This document shows, piece by piece, positions 8,174-16,450 of a stretch of DNA of 64,000 bases. The notes below the pieces were generated by a model that ran no database searches, had not been told where the DNA came from, and was given only the letters and a program-made list of their open reading frames with translations. Every line of letters starts with the position of its first letter. Position 1 is the stretch's first letter. This DNA comes from an uncultured Spirochaetales bacterium. GTDB lineage: Bacteria > Spirochaetota > Spirochaetia > Sphaerochaetales > Sphaerochaetaceae. The DNA is taken from positions 160,910-224,909 of the forward strand of contig CAKQRI010000001.1 of the NCBI GenBank assembly GCA_934271365.1, written 5' to 3'. The position numbers and the translations under genes were made by a program.

Positions 8174-9621
8174 TAATAAAATATATATCAATCCAAGAAG
8201 GATTCTATAAGAAAATTTTTGATTTTACACCTGAAGCTAATCTTATACACAGCAATCAGAATAGTTGTGGAAAAACAACTTTACTTCGTTTTATCTTATA
8301 TGGGATAGGTTTTAATATTCCTAATACCCTTAAATTCAAATTTGAAAATTGTAGCGTAGAAACTGAATTATACTGTGAAACATTAGGTGATATTACTTTA
8401 AAGCGTTATACACCAGAATCACTATTTCTTTGTAGGAATGAAGATAAAAAAACATATATATTGCCTGAACAACAGAAAGAGCTCCATTCCATGCTATTTG
8501 GGACCAATAATAATGATATACTTGATAATATTCTTGGAACATTTTATATGGATCAGGAAAAAGGGTGGACTCTGCTTAATCGAGGAATTGTCATAGGTAG
8601 TATACACTTTAATATTGAAGCGCTCATTCGTGGTTTGGCAGAAAAAGACTGTACTCAATTACTGAAGAAAGAAGCTATATTAATGCGTGAAAAGCAGAAG
8701 TACACACAGCTTTTTAGTATTGCTCAATATAGAAAATCTGTTGAAGAAAGTGTGGGAAGCACCGCTTATGAAGATTATTATGAGGAAACAGATGCTGAAA
8801 TAAATTCTCTAAGAATCATGCAAAGTAAACTTAATCGCGAAATTAAAAGAATTGATGAGTCTCTATCTGAGAATAAGAAATTTCGGAAATTTGTTTCAGA
8901 TATGAAGCTTGTTGTGCTTGCTCCAGATGGGACACAAATACCAGTAACAGAAAATAATATACTTGGATTATCGGATAGCATGAATTTATTAGTTGCTAAG
9001 CATAAAATCACCTCAATGAAGTTTCAAAAAATATCAGAAAGAATTTCCCAATTAGAATCTGAAAAAGAGGCAGAGAATGAGCAGTTAGCTTTCTATGAGC
9101 AATTAAGCCAGATTGAAGCATTCGATAGACGTATTGTCAAAATCCCGCTTAATATTCAAAGTATAAAAAAAGAACAAAACCGTGTAGATAAGGAATTAAA
9201 AGCTATCAGAGATCAGATTAGCAATGAGACGAAGTCCAACAATATTGTTGTAAAGGAAATGTCTGATGACATTATTCGATATGGAACTGAACTTGGAATT
9301 GGAACAGAGGAGACCATTTCTGAGTCATATCTCTTTACTTCCAATTTGAAGGAATTATCAGGGGCTTTGCTTCATAAAACCGCCTTCATTTTTCGACTAG
9401 CGTATATTCATGCAGTTGAAAAGAAACTTGGTATAAAACTTCCAATAATTCTAGATTCTCCAAGTGGAAAAGAAGTAGACCAGGCGAACATCAGACTTAT
9501 GACAAATATTTTGAAAAGGGATTTTTCAAATAATCAGATAATAATAGCTTCAATCTACTCTTATAATTTTGAAAACCTAAAAAAGATAGAAATAAGTAAT
9601 CACCTGATTGAAATAGTATAA
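8170..9621 (+). CDS. SMC/Rad50-like ATPase (candidate Lamassu LmuB/ABC-3C ATPase)
   Basis: A 483-residue ABC-type ATPase of the SMC class. The Walker A motif is SNQNSCGKTT (residues 28-37), reading NSCGKTT where most relatives have NGxGKST. Residues about 185-235 and 270-355 are heptad-like, giving a short coiled coil. An ELSGALLHKTAFIF segment serves as ABC signature region and LPIILDSPSG (Asp429) as Walker B/D-loop region. The LDSP form is typical of ATPases in ABC-three-component defence systems. It is short for an SMC protein. Coupled by ATGA to the nuclease gene and followed by a terminator, so the pair is a closed two-gene operon. No separate middle component is visible. Confidence 0.72.
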   Translation: MIIKYISIQEGFYKKIFDFTPEANLIHSNQNSCGKTTLLRFILYGIGFNIPNTLKFKFENCSVETELYCETLGDITLKRYTPESLFLCRNEDKKTYILPEQQKELHSMLFGTNNNDILDNILGTFYMDQEKGWTLLNRGIVIGSIHFNIEALIRGLAEKDCTQLLKKEAILMREKQKYTQLFSIAQYRKSVEESVGSTAYEDYYEETDAEINSLRIMQSKLNREIKRIDESLSENKKFRKFVSDMKLVVLAPDGTQIPVTENNILGLSDSMNLLVAKHKITSMKFQKISERISQLESEKEAENEQLAFYEQLSQIEAFDRRIVKIPLNIQSIKKEQNRVDKELKAIRDQISNETKSNNIVVKEMSDDIIRYGTELGIGTEETISESYLFTSNLKELSGALLHKTAFIFRLAYIHAVEKKLGIKLPIILDSPSGKEVDQANIRLMTNILKRDFSNNQIIIASIYSYNFENLKKIEISNHLIEIV

Positions 9622-9656
9622 TCGCCGAGATTCATTGCACAGCTCTCAGCGATTTT
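9621..9656 (+). terminator. Terminator of the nuclease/ATPase operon
   Basis: ATCGCCGAGA (9621-9630) pairs with TCTCAGCGAT (9644-9653) with one mismatch and is followed by a T run. It begins at the stop codon of the ATPase gene. Confidence 0.75.
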
Positions 9657-9662
9657 ACTTAG

Positions 9663-9851
9663 TTAATAACTGAAGCCTGCAATCGTCTTTCTGCAGTGCT
9701 TCTGTCTACATAAAGAATAAAAAACAATCCTGGAATTGTCAAATACTTCGAGATTGATGTCAGGTATCTCCATGTTTAGGAAGTTGCTGAATATCACCAA
9801 AAGATGTAGCAGTGCTCTTTGCTGGATTTTGTCAGCATTGTTGCATTTTTA
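9663..9851 (-). pseudogene. Possible coding relic, minus strand
   Basis: A minus-strand frame open between stops for roughly 60 codons, without a start codon, has protein-like composition (including FSNFLNMEIPDINLEVF). No family is recognised. It lies between the defence operon terminator and the second 25-bp repeat and may be debris of an inserted element. The rest of the 9622-9957 gap holds only the terminator and the repeat. Confidence 0.2.
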
Positions 9852-9908
9852 CAGCTTAATGATTCTGAGAAGCTATATTTTGATTCTTTCGGATTTCTTC
9901 TTGTTTCA

Positions 9909-9933
9909 TGTCTACTATATTGACTGTAGTCCA
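9909..9933 (+). repeat. 25-bp repeat, right copy (insertion-sequence-end-like)
   Basis: Same orientation as the copy at 5474-5498; identical over the first 18 bases and the last five, with two changes between. The two copies bracket the AT-rich stretch holding both unknown genes and the nuclease/ATPase pair. Confidence 0.65.
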
Positions 9934-9957
9934 GATAGAATATTTTATAAAGTTTAT

Positions 9958-10623
9958 TCATATCAGCGAATGCTCTAGGAAAGAGTAATAGGAATCCTGA
10001 GAGAAAATGATATGGTCAAGAAGCTTTATCCCGAGAATTACACTGCTGTTTTTCAGTCTTTTTGTGACTTCCTTGTCTTCTTCGCTCGGCATTATATTTC
10101 CAGAAGGATGATTATGTGCGATGCAGATTGCTGTAGCTCTCTTCTCAATTGCAGATGAGAAGACCTCTCTAGGGTGAACAAGGGTTCTGTTGACAAGACC
10201 GATTGTAGCTACTTCTGTGCTTATTACCTCATGTGCTCCATTTAAGAGGACTACAATCAGATGCTCCTGTTCTCTTGAAGCAAAGTGCCGTACTTCTGTG
10301 TAGATATCATTTGGAGAAGTTATCTGTGCATTGCGTTTTCTTGCCTTGCGTCTTCCAAGTTCCAGTGCGGCAATGAGCGCAGATGCCTTTGCAAGTCCAA
10401 GCCCTGAGATCAGCTCTGCCTCATATAGTGATATCTTCTCTTTTGTATCCATCAGCTTAAGAACATCATCAGCAATGTCTTCAGTAGTTCTCCGTCCTGA
10501 TCCTGAGCCGATTAAGAGCATAATCAGTTCTTTGTCTGTGAGTGCTTCGCTAGAGAGCCTCTCAAGCTTCTCTCTTGGGCTCTCTGCTTTTTCTTCTGTC
10601 TTCTTTGAAAGTATTTCGTTCAT
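9958..10623 (-). CDS. radC: RadC family JAMM-domain protein
   Basis: A 221-residue RadC protein. Residues about 20-90 form the helix-hairpin-helix part (ISGLGLAKASAL). The C-terminal JAMM/MPN metalloprotease-like domain shows Glu132 (AHE) and the zinc motif HNHPSG at 170-175 with Asp183. RadC genes are common near prophages and integrated elements and were once linked to recombination; their true role is unclear. The gene ends next to the right copy of the 25-bp repeat and is divergent from the MerR gene. No ribosome site is obvious ahead of the ATG. Confidence 0.92.
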   Translation of the reverse strand: MNEILSKKTEEKAESPREKLERLSSEALTDKELIMLLIGSGSGRRTTEDIADDVLKLMDTKEKISLYEAELISGLGLAKASALIAALELGRRKARKRNAQITSPNDIYTEVRHFASREQEHLIVVLLNGAHEVISTEVATIGLVNRTLVHPREVFSSAIEKRATAICIAHNHPSGNIMPSEEDKEVTKRLKNSSVILGIKLLDHIIFSQDSYYSFLEHSLI

Positions 10624-10688
10624 ACTATATATATCAGAAAAACTCAGGTTTCTGCTAATTTCCGGTTTTTATGGTAGAATGCCATGTG

Positions 10689-11144
10689 ATGAGAACATAT
10701 AAGATAGGGGAGCTTTCTGAGCGTACAGGTCTCTCTCTGAGGACCATAAGATATTATGAGGAGCTTGGCCTGATCCATGCGAGGCGCACATCGGGAGGCC
10801 AGCGGCTTTATAGTGATCAGGAGATGATTTATTTAAAGAGGATCACAGAGCTGAAGAAGCTGGGATTCTCCCTTGAAGAGATAAGCCGGATAATAAATCT
10901 CAAGAGTGAGGATGAGAGCGGAAATAAAAGGCGTGATGAGCTTTTAAGACAATATAGAGCAAGATATTCTAAAGAGAAAGAGCGTCTGGAAGCTCTTAAA
11001 AGCCATGTTGCAGAGCTTGAGTGGCATATACATCAGCTTGAACGGGATCGAGATGGATTCACATCATGTCCAGGTTCTTCATGTGTCTCATGTGAATATA
11101 CAGATAAGTGCATATTCTTCAAAGAGAGAGAAGCCAGGAGCTGA
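10689..11144 (+). CDS. MerR-family transcriptional regulator with C-terminal Cys cluster
   Basis: A 151-residue regulator. Residues 1-70 are the MerR winged helix-turn-helix (YKIGELSERTGLSLRTIRYYEELGL), followed by a long helix for dimerisation (about 75-125). The C-terminus carries CPGSSCVSCEYTDKC, four closely spaced cysteines that suggest metal or redox sensing. The ATG at 10689 is chosen because the domain begins there. A TAGAAT hexamer at 10675-10680 would leave a very short leader. The 3' end overlaps the convergent isomerase-like gene by 26 bases. The target is unknown; neighbouring radC and the sugar importer are both possible. Confidence 0.85.
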   Translation: MRTYKIGELSERTGLSLRTIRYYEELGLIHARRTSGGQRLYSDQEMIYLKRITELKKLGFSLEEISRIINLKSEDESGNKRRDELLRQYRARYSKEKERLEALKSHVAELEWHIHQLERDRDGFTSCPGSSCVSCEYTDKCIFFKEREARS

Positions 11145-11916
11145 TTGATATAGACATCTCAATTGTCTTCTTCCTGAAAGAAGAAGGAAGGTTTCTGCCG
11201 TAGAACATAGCCTCATAATTCAGATAGCCTGAGTAGCTCTCTCTGAATGCCGGAATCACTTCCTCCCATTTTATATTTCCCATGCCTGGAAGCAGGTGGA
11301 GATCATTTCTGCCATCATTATCTGATAAATGCGTTGCAATGAGGTAAGAGCCAGCTTTATATATGAATTCAGGGATATCCTCTCCCATCACATTTGCATG
11401 TCCTGTATCCAGGCAGATCCCGGTTCTATCAAGATTCGCTGCTATTGCAAGAAGGCTATCTGCAGAGTGTATCTCATCTTCTCTTTCCATGTTCTCAACA
11501 GCAAATGAAATCGAAGAGGAATTCCTGATGAATTTATCAAGGTAAGCTATATTCTTCGCAGCAGAGCCTTTTATCGGATGTATTACGGCTGTCTTTATTC
11601 CAAGACGCTCAGCATATCCTATTGCTTTGAATATAAGCGCATTGCTTTCATTGCTTTCTTCTGAGTTCCTAGGATATGGAAGATGGCACTGGAAATATTC
11701 AAGACCTGATTCTTTTCTCAGTTCATCCAGCTTGGAGATATAGCTATCTGCTCTTTCATCATTAAGAGGTGAGGATGGCCCCATCATCTCGCAGAAGTTG
11801 AGATCAAGGACTTTGAAGCCACCTGATGCAAGCATCGGAACTGCTTCTGTCATTGTTAGGTGGCTATCTCTTGAGAATGCTATCAGATTCGTATTAGTTG
11901 CTATTCTGCTTTCCAT
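11119..11916 (-). CDS. Sugar phosphate isomerase/epimerase (AP endonuclease 2 TIM-barrel fold)
   Basis: A 265-residue TIM-barrel protein of the xylose isomerase-like/AP endonuclease 2 family. Metal-ligand motifs are visible: AVIHP, FAVENME, CLDTGHAN and ATHLSDN. These enzymes isomerise or epimerise sugars, sugar phosphates or inositol derivatives. The ATG at 11916 is chosen; the gene then overlaps the end of the solute-binding protein gene by 23 bases, making it the last gene of the importer operon. The product probably acts on the imported sugar, which cannot be named from sequence. Confidence 0.82.
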   Translation of the reverse strand: MESRIATNTNLIAFSRDSHLTMTEAVPMLASGGFKVLDLNFCEMMGPSSPLNDERADSYISKLDELRKESGLEYFQCHLPYPRNSEESNESNALIFKAIGYAERLGIKTAVIHPIKGSAAKNIAYLDKFIRNSSSISFAVENMEREDEIHSADSLLAIAANLDRTGICLDTGHANVMGEDIPEFIYKAGSYLIATHLSDNDGRNDLHLLPGMGNIKWEEVIPAFRESYSGYLNYEAMFYGRNLPSSFRKKTIEMSISISSWLLSL

Positions 11917-13192
11917 AATCTTCAAGTGCCTGTTTCACTGTCTTTTCCATAGAGTCAACTGCCTGGTCTATTGTCTTCTCTCCGGTTATAGCGCTCTTGA
12001 CAGATTCCTGGAATGAGTAATAGATCTGGTATGCTGATGGAAGCCATACGTTTATTATATCCTCATCAGAATTCCGCACTTCCTCTGCAGCTGTCTCAAA
12101 GAGTGGGTTTTCTTTTATGAATTCCATGTATTCATTGCTTTCATAAAGCCTTTTGTTTACAGGTATGTAACCGGTGTCCTCTGCCCATTTGAGCTGGACA
12201 GGCTCTGATGTCAGATACTCAAGCACGGCTTTGACTTCAGCATTATCACTGAAAGAGAATAGGGCTCCTCCTCCAACTGCTACATCTCCAGCATATTCAG
12301 CTTCGAGTGCTGGGACTTCTGCAACTCCGACTTCAAAGCTGCTATCCACAGATGAGATCACAGAGGTCAGATTTGATGAAGACGCAAACAGCATCGCGCA
12401 TCTTCCTGCTGCAAATTCCGTTGAAATGCCGCTTGTTATATTGCTGAGAGCTCCTGTCTGATATAAAGTCTTCCATTTCTCAAGAAATGCCTTATATGTT
12501 CCTTCCTCTTTGAATAGCACCCTTTCAGGGCGTCCATCATGGCCATTTCTGTTATCTACCATGTATGATCCGCCTTTCTGGGCACCTATGAATGATGTGA
12601 GCTCATATGTTGTAGGTACTCCGGCTATTGCATAGCGTATGGTCTTTCCTTCTTTCTCCTCCTTTAAAAGAGATGCAATCTCAATCATCTCATCAAAAGT
12701 CTTTGGAACTTTGATCCCTAGGCTATCAAATAGGGTTTTGTTGTAATAGAGAAGAAGTGCAGAGGCATTGAATGGAACAGCAAGCAGCTCTTTTCCCATA
12801 TAAGCTGCAAGTGCAGGAGCTAGAATATCTGATGTATCAAAGCCCAATTCATCAACGCTTTTGAGATAGTCTGCATTGGACATGTCCAGGGCTGCTGTGG
12901 CATCAAGCTGGGCAATATCAGGAAGCGAATCGCCTGCTATCGCATTTGCTTTGACTTTTGTAAGCACGTCATTTGCCTTTCCCTGATACACAGCATCAAT
13001 GAAAATTCCTTTTTCTTTGCCTTCACCTTCATTGAATGCATCAATGATTTCCTCGAAGCATTCCCCATTCTTTCCGGAGTTGCTATGCCATAATGTTATT
13101 TCTTTTACGCTTTTCTCTCTGCTTCCACCAGCAAACAGTGATAAGCAGGTCAGTAAGGCGACAACTGCTGATGCTGTAATCCTCTTAATCAT
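11894..13192 (-). CDS. ABC sugar transporter solute-binding protein (UgpB/CUT1 type)
   Basis: A 432-residue extracytoplasmic binding protein. The signal peptide ends in LSLFAGGSREK, the FAGG pattern frequent in Sphaerochaeta-type binding proteins. The mature part begins ITLWHSNSG, as in family 1 sugar-binding proteins of the UgpB/MalE group. An AGGAGAAG ribosome site precedes the ATG. In the operon it lies behind two permease genes and before the isomerase-like gene. UgpB-like features point to glycerol-phosphate derivatives or oligosaccharides, but the ligand is not determined. Confidence 0.88.
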   Translation of the reverse strand: MIKRITASAVVALLTCLSLFAGGSREKSVKEITLWHSNSGKNGECFEEIIDAFNEGEGKEKGIFIDAVYQGKANDVLTKVKANAIAGDSLPDIAQLDATAALDMSNADYLKSVDELGFDTSDILAPALAAYMGKELLAVPFNASALLLYYNKTLFDSLGIKVPKTFDEMIEIASLLKEEKEGKTIRYAIAGVPTTYELTSFIGAQKGGSYMVDNRNGHDGRPERVLFKEEGTYKAFLEKWKTLYQTGALSNITSGISTEFAAGRCAMLFASSSNLTSVISSVDSSFEVGVAEVPALEAEYAGDVAVGGGALFSFSDNAEVKAVLEYLTSEPVQLKWAEDTGYIPVNKRLYESNEYMEFIKENPLFETAAEEVRNSDEDIINVWLPSAYQIYYSFQESVKSAITGEKTIDQAVDSMEKTVKQALEDYGKQNSN

Positions 13193-13204
13193 GATATTCT
13201 TCTC

Positions 13205-14014
13205 CTATTCATATAGACTGCTGTTTATAAGGGCTTTTTCAATCCATTTTCTGGATATGGCTAATATGATTATGAATGGCATGGATATCAGAAGCACTGA
13301 CATCATCTCTGCACCTTTCTCTCCGCTTTCACCGAATCCAAGCATAGATAGCCCAATCTGTATTGTCCTCATTCTAGGCTTGTTTGTGACAAGGAGAGGC
13401 CATAGATAACTGTTGAATGCGGATATGAATGACTGCAGGAACACTGTCATTACAATGGCCTCTGTAAGAGGAATGAGAACTCTCGTTATATACATGAGAT
13501 CACCAGATCCATCGATTCTTGCTGCATCGTAATATGATCTATCCAGGCTATGGAACGCTGCAGAGAGAAGCAGAAGCTGATATGCTGAGAACAGCGATGG
13601 CAGCACTATCCCAATGTATGTATCAGTGAGCCCAAGCTTCGATATTATGCTGAAGTTCTGATAAAGAAGCGCATCAGATGGAATGAACAGCGTTGCAAGA
13701 AGCATGATCATTGAAGCTTTCTTCCCCTTGAATTCCATATGTGAATAAGCAAAGGCTGCCATTATGATTATGGCTGTTCTTATTGAAGATGAGAGAAAGC
13801 TGGTGATGATTGAATTCTTTATGTATACAGCAAAATTTCTTTTTGCAATTACAAGCCTGAGGTTGTCAAGCGAGATTGAGGAAGGAAAGAACCTTGCTCT
13901 GCTGCCTATCCAGTCGGATCTTGAGAAGAAAGCCGATGTGAAAAGATATAGAATCGGGAACAGGACTGCAGCAGAAAGAATTATCAAGAAGGAGGCTCTG
14001 ATTATCTTTTTCAT
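13205..14014 (-). CDS. ABC sugar transporter permease (UgpE/MalG type)
   Basis: A 269-residue inner-membrane permease with six hydrophobic segments and the binding-protein-dependent transport loop YYDAARIDGSGDLMYITRVLIPL, the EAA motif that contacts the ATPase. The start at 14014 forms an ATGA overlap with the preceding permease gene, so the longer in-frame extension inside that gene is rejected. It pairs with the MalF-type permease to form the CUT1 channel. Confidence 0.9.
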   Translation of the reverse strand: MKKIIRASFLIILSAAVLFPILYLFTSAFFSRSDWIGSRARFFPSSISLDNLRLVIAKRNFAVYIKNSIITSFLSSSIRTAIIIMAAFAYSHMEFKGKKASMIMLLATLFIPSDALLYQNFSIISKLGLTDTYIGIVLPSLFSAYQLLLLSAAFHSLDRSYYDAARIDGSGDLMYITRVLIPLTEAIVMTVFLQSFISAFNSYLWPLLVTNKPRMRTIQIGLSMLGFGESGEKGAEMMSVLLISMPFIIILAISRKWIEKALINSSLYE

Positions 14015-14856
14015 CTCTTTCTCCTTTTTCCAAAGAGAGCCATGAAAGCTGCTGCGCATGATACAAGTATTACAGATAGCGTATTCTGTATTCCTCTGTT
14101 TCCGCTTTTGAATGCTTCCAGATAGTAATAATACATCAGTGTCTCTGTGGCTCTGAATGGGCCGCCTTCTGTCACAATCATTATAGGTGCTACAATCAGC
14201 AGAGCATCCTTAGCTGCAAGAAATACCGTTGCAATAAGCATTTTCTTGATCATTGGAATCTCGATTTCAAAAAGGATCCGCATGCTTCCTGCTCCATCAA
14301 GCATGGCAGCCTCTACCACAGACCTATCATTGCTTCTGAAAGCAGAGAGGAGAAGTATGTAATCCAGACCGAAATCAAGGAATACTCCTAGAAGGATCAG
14401 AACGAACAGGGCAGGGGTGCTATTACTAAGCCATTCAATTGATGTTCCGAAAATCCTGTTTATTATTGATACCCTTCCTCGGAACATCTCTTTGAATATC
14501 ATGCTGGAAGCTGCGAGCGAGAGTGACATAGGAAGGAAGAATATCGTCTCTGCAACCGAACTCAGCTTTGTCTTGTTTCTGGTAAGAGAAGCTGCACTCA
14601 GCGTAAGTGCTGTATTGAGAGGTACAAATAAGAGTGCGAATAATATTGTAGTTCTCAAGCTGTTATGGAATGCTTCATCCCTGAATAGCATCCTATAGTT
14701 ATCCAGTCCCGCAAAGCCTATTATCCTGCCGCTCTGGCTCACTGTAAGGAATGAATCCACTAAGCTCTTTGCAAATGGATAGATAGAGAAAAGTACAGCA
14801 ATAGTGACTGCTGGTGCAATCAGTAGGTATGCTTTGATGTCTTTTCTTCTGATCAT
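14011..14856 (-). CDS. ABC sugar transporter permease (UgpA/MalF type)
   Basis: A 281-residue inner-membrane permease with six hydrophobic segments. The EAA loop reads VVEAAMLDGAGSMRILFEIEIP. First gene of the four-gene importer operon (permease, permease, binding protein, isomerase-like protein). No ATP-binding subunit is encoded, so the operon must use an MsmX/UgpC-type ATPase from elsewhere. A long palindrome lies 66-109 bases upstream and may be its operator. Confidence 0.9.
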   Translation of the reverse strand: MIRRKDIKAYLLIAPAVTIAVLFSIYPFAKSLVDSFLTVSQSGRIIGFAGLDNYRMLFRDEAFHNSLRTTILFALLFVPLNTALTLSAASLTRNKTKLSSVAETIFFLPMSLSLAASSMIFKEMFRGRVSIINRIFGTSIEWLSNSTPALFVLILLGVFLDFGLDYILLLSAFRSNDRSVVEAAMLDGAGSMRILFEIEIPMIKKMLIATVFLAAKDALLIVAPIMIVTEGGPFRATETLMYYYYLEAFKSGNRGIQNTLSVILVSCAAAFMALFGKRRKR

Positions 14857-14921
14857 GTAAGAGAATGTAATACTCTTTATTTAAATAATCAATAACTTAA
14901 TTCTTTATATTTAAACAAAAT

Positions 14922-14965
14922 AACTTACATAATAAAATATTACGTAAAGTTTTATCATGTAAGTT
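14922..14965. promoter_or_regulatory. 44-bp palindrome upstream of the sugar importer operon
   Basis: The outer arms AACTTACAT (14922-14930) and ATGTAAGTT (14957-14965) are perfect inverted repeats. Inner segments ATAAAA and TTTTAT also pair, and the centre is TTACGTAA. It lies between the end of the ATPase pseudogene and the start of the importer operon, both read on the minus strand, so it could be an operator, a terminator of the upstream gene, or both. Confidence 0.5.
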
Positions 14966-14996
14966 TTTTATGAATATTTTACGATACTACATCTAT

Positions 14997-16271
14997 TTAA
15001 TTTCTTAAACAGCCAATAGGCACAACCATGCCATCATCCTTGCATTTGTATGCATATGTGCCTACACCTATAAGTACCATTAGAAAAGATGGATTCCTCA
15101 TCTTTGATGTATCAATGTGGTCTCTGAGCTTTTTCGGATTCCCTGCTCCTTTTTCTATGGCTCTTTCTCCGCCTAGTTTTATCTCAATAAGGCCATATGC
15201 ACCATTACGTAAATGGATTACAGCATCACATTCTAGACCGGTGTTATCTCTATAATGATATATATTTCCATATAAGCTTTCTGCATATACGCATAGATCC
15301 CTTATGCATAGGGTTTCGAAGATTAGACCGAACGTGTTTAGATCTTTTATCAGGTCATCTGAGCCAAGTCCAAGACTTGCTGTTGCTATTGGTGGGTCTG
15401 TGAAATATCTGGTATCTGTTGTCCTTATAGCTGCTTTCGATCTTAGATTGGGATTCCATGCTCTTATGTCATCAGATACGAAGATTTTCTTTAAAGCATT
15501 TACATATTTCTTTATAGTATCCTCATTAATGGTCAAAGTATCATTTGCCATAATATCAGAGGCAATGGCTGTATAAGGAATCTGTGCTCATTGATTCCTT
15601 GCAAGAGACCGCATTATCATTCTTATTCTTTCCTGGTCTTTTATTGAGCTGTCAGCTCTGCTTATGTCCGATTATATGATAGCTTCTACATAATAAAAAG
15701 CCTGAGACAATGATGCTTTCTCATTTAAATTCAGAGCGCCAGGCCATCCTCCTCAGCATGTAATGAAAGCAAGATCTTCCATGGATATATTGTTTTTGCC
15801 TTCTATCTTAGTATTGCCATTGAAGATTTCTCCTAGACTGACTTCTCATGTTGATTCTTCTGATTCGAAAAGGCTCATTGTTCTCATTTTAAGCCAAGAA
15901 AATCTTCCAGCACATGAGTGCATGATGGAATCTGTATCTGGAGAGACAGAAGATTCCGTGAGAATGAATTGACCTACGGCTTTTCTTTCATCTACTTCAT
16001 ATCTTACTGTATCCCATAACATAGGCGCTATCTGCCATTCATCAATCAGCCTAGGTGTTTCGCCTTCAAGCAATGCTTCTGGGTTGAGTTCTGCAAGACT
16101 GAGATTCTGTTTTATTTCTGAAGGCTTATCCATATGCAGAATGCTCTTTGATTTCTGTACTGCTGTTGTAGTTTTGCCACACCACTTAGGGCCTTCGATA
16201 AGAACAGCTCCTTTTGCCTCTAGTTTATCATCGAGAAGATTATCTGCAATTCTATGCATATATTCTTTCAT
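14997..16271 (-). pseudogene. AAA+ ATPase with DUF4143 domain, four in-frame stops
   Basis: One uninterrupted reading frame of 425 codons aligns end to end with AAA_14/DUF4143 ATPases. The N-terminal part (Walker A GPKWCGKTT, then RLIDEWQIAP as Walker B) is followed by FESEEST, a TGA at 15846-15848, EVSLGEIFNG, a TGA at 15753-15755, GGWPGALNL, a TAA at 15672-15674, SDISRADSS, a TGA at 15588-15590 and then the DUF4143 nuclease-like end (GLECDAVIHL, LIEIKLGG). There are no frameshifts, so decay is by point mutation only. The start ATG at 16271 sits in a small inverted repeat (CATATT-AAC-AATATG). Confidence 0.88.
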
Positions 16272-16450
16272 ATTAACAATATGATAAAGCATTTTTTTAT
16301 AAGTAAATATCCGTTCGGCGTTTTGTAATGAAAGTTCCGATTTGAACTGTTTATCTTTGATGTTGTAGGATGCATGGCTTTGAGATAGAATTTCAAATAG
16401 CTGGTTATTAAAGCTTTTTTATTGTTTGTTTTATATGGAGGGATATATCA

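Noticed and set aside
9736..9978. 80-residue plus-strand open frame
   Set aside because: No ribosome site, overlaps the end of radC and the repeat; composition is typical of an antisense shadow.
15588..15848. Recoding of TGA as an amino acid to explain the in-frame stops
   Set aside because: One of the four stops is TAA, and TGA clearly ends many intact genes in this window, often in ATGA overlaps. Pseudogene decay is simpler.
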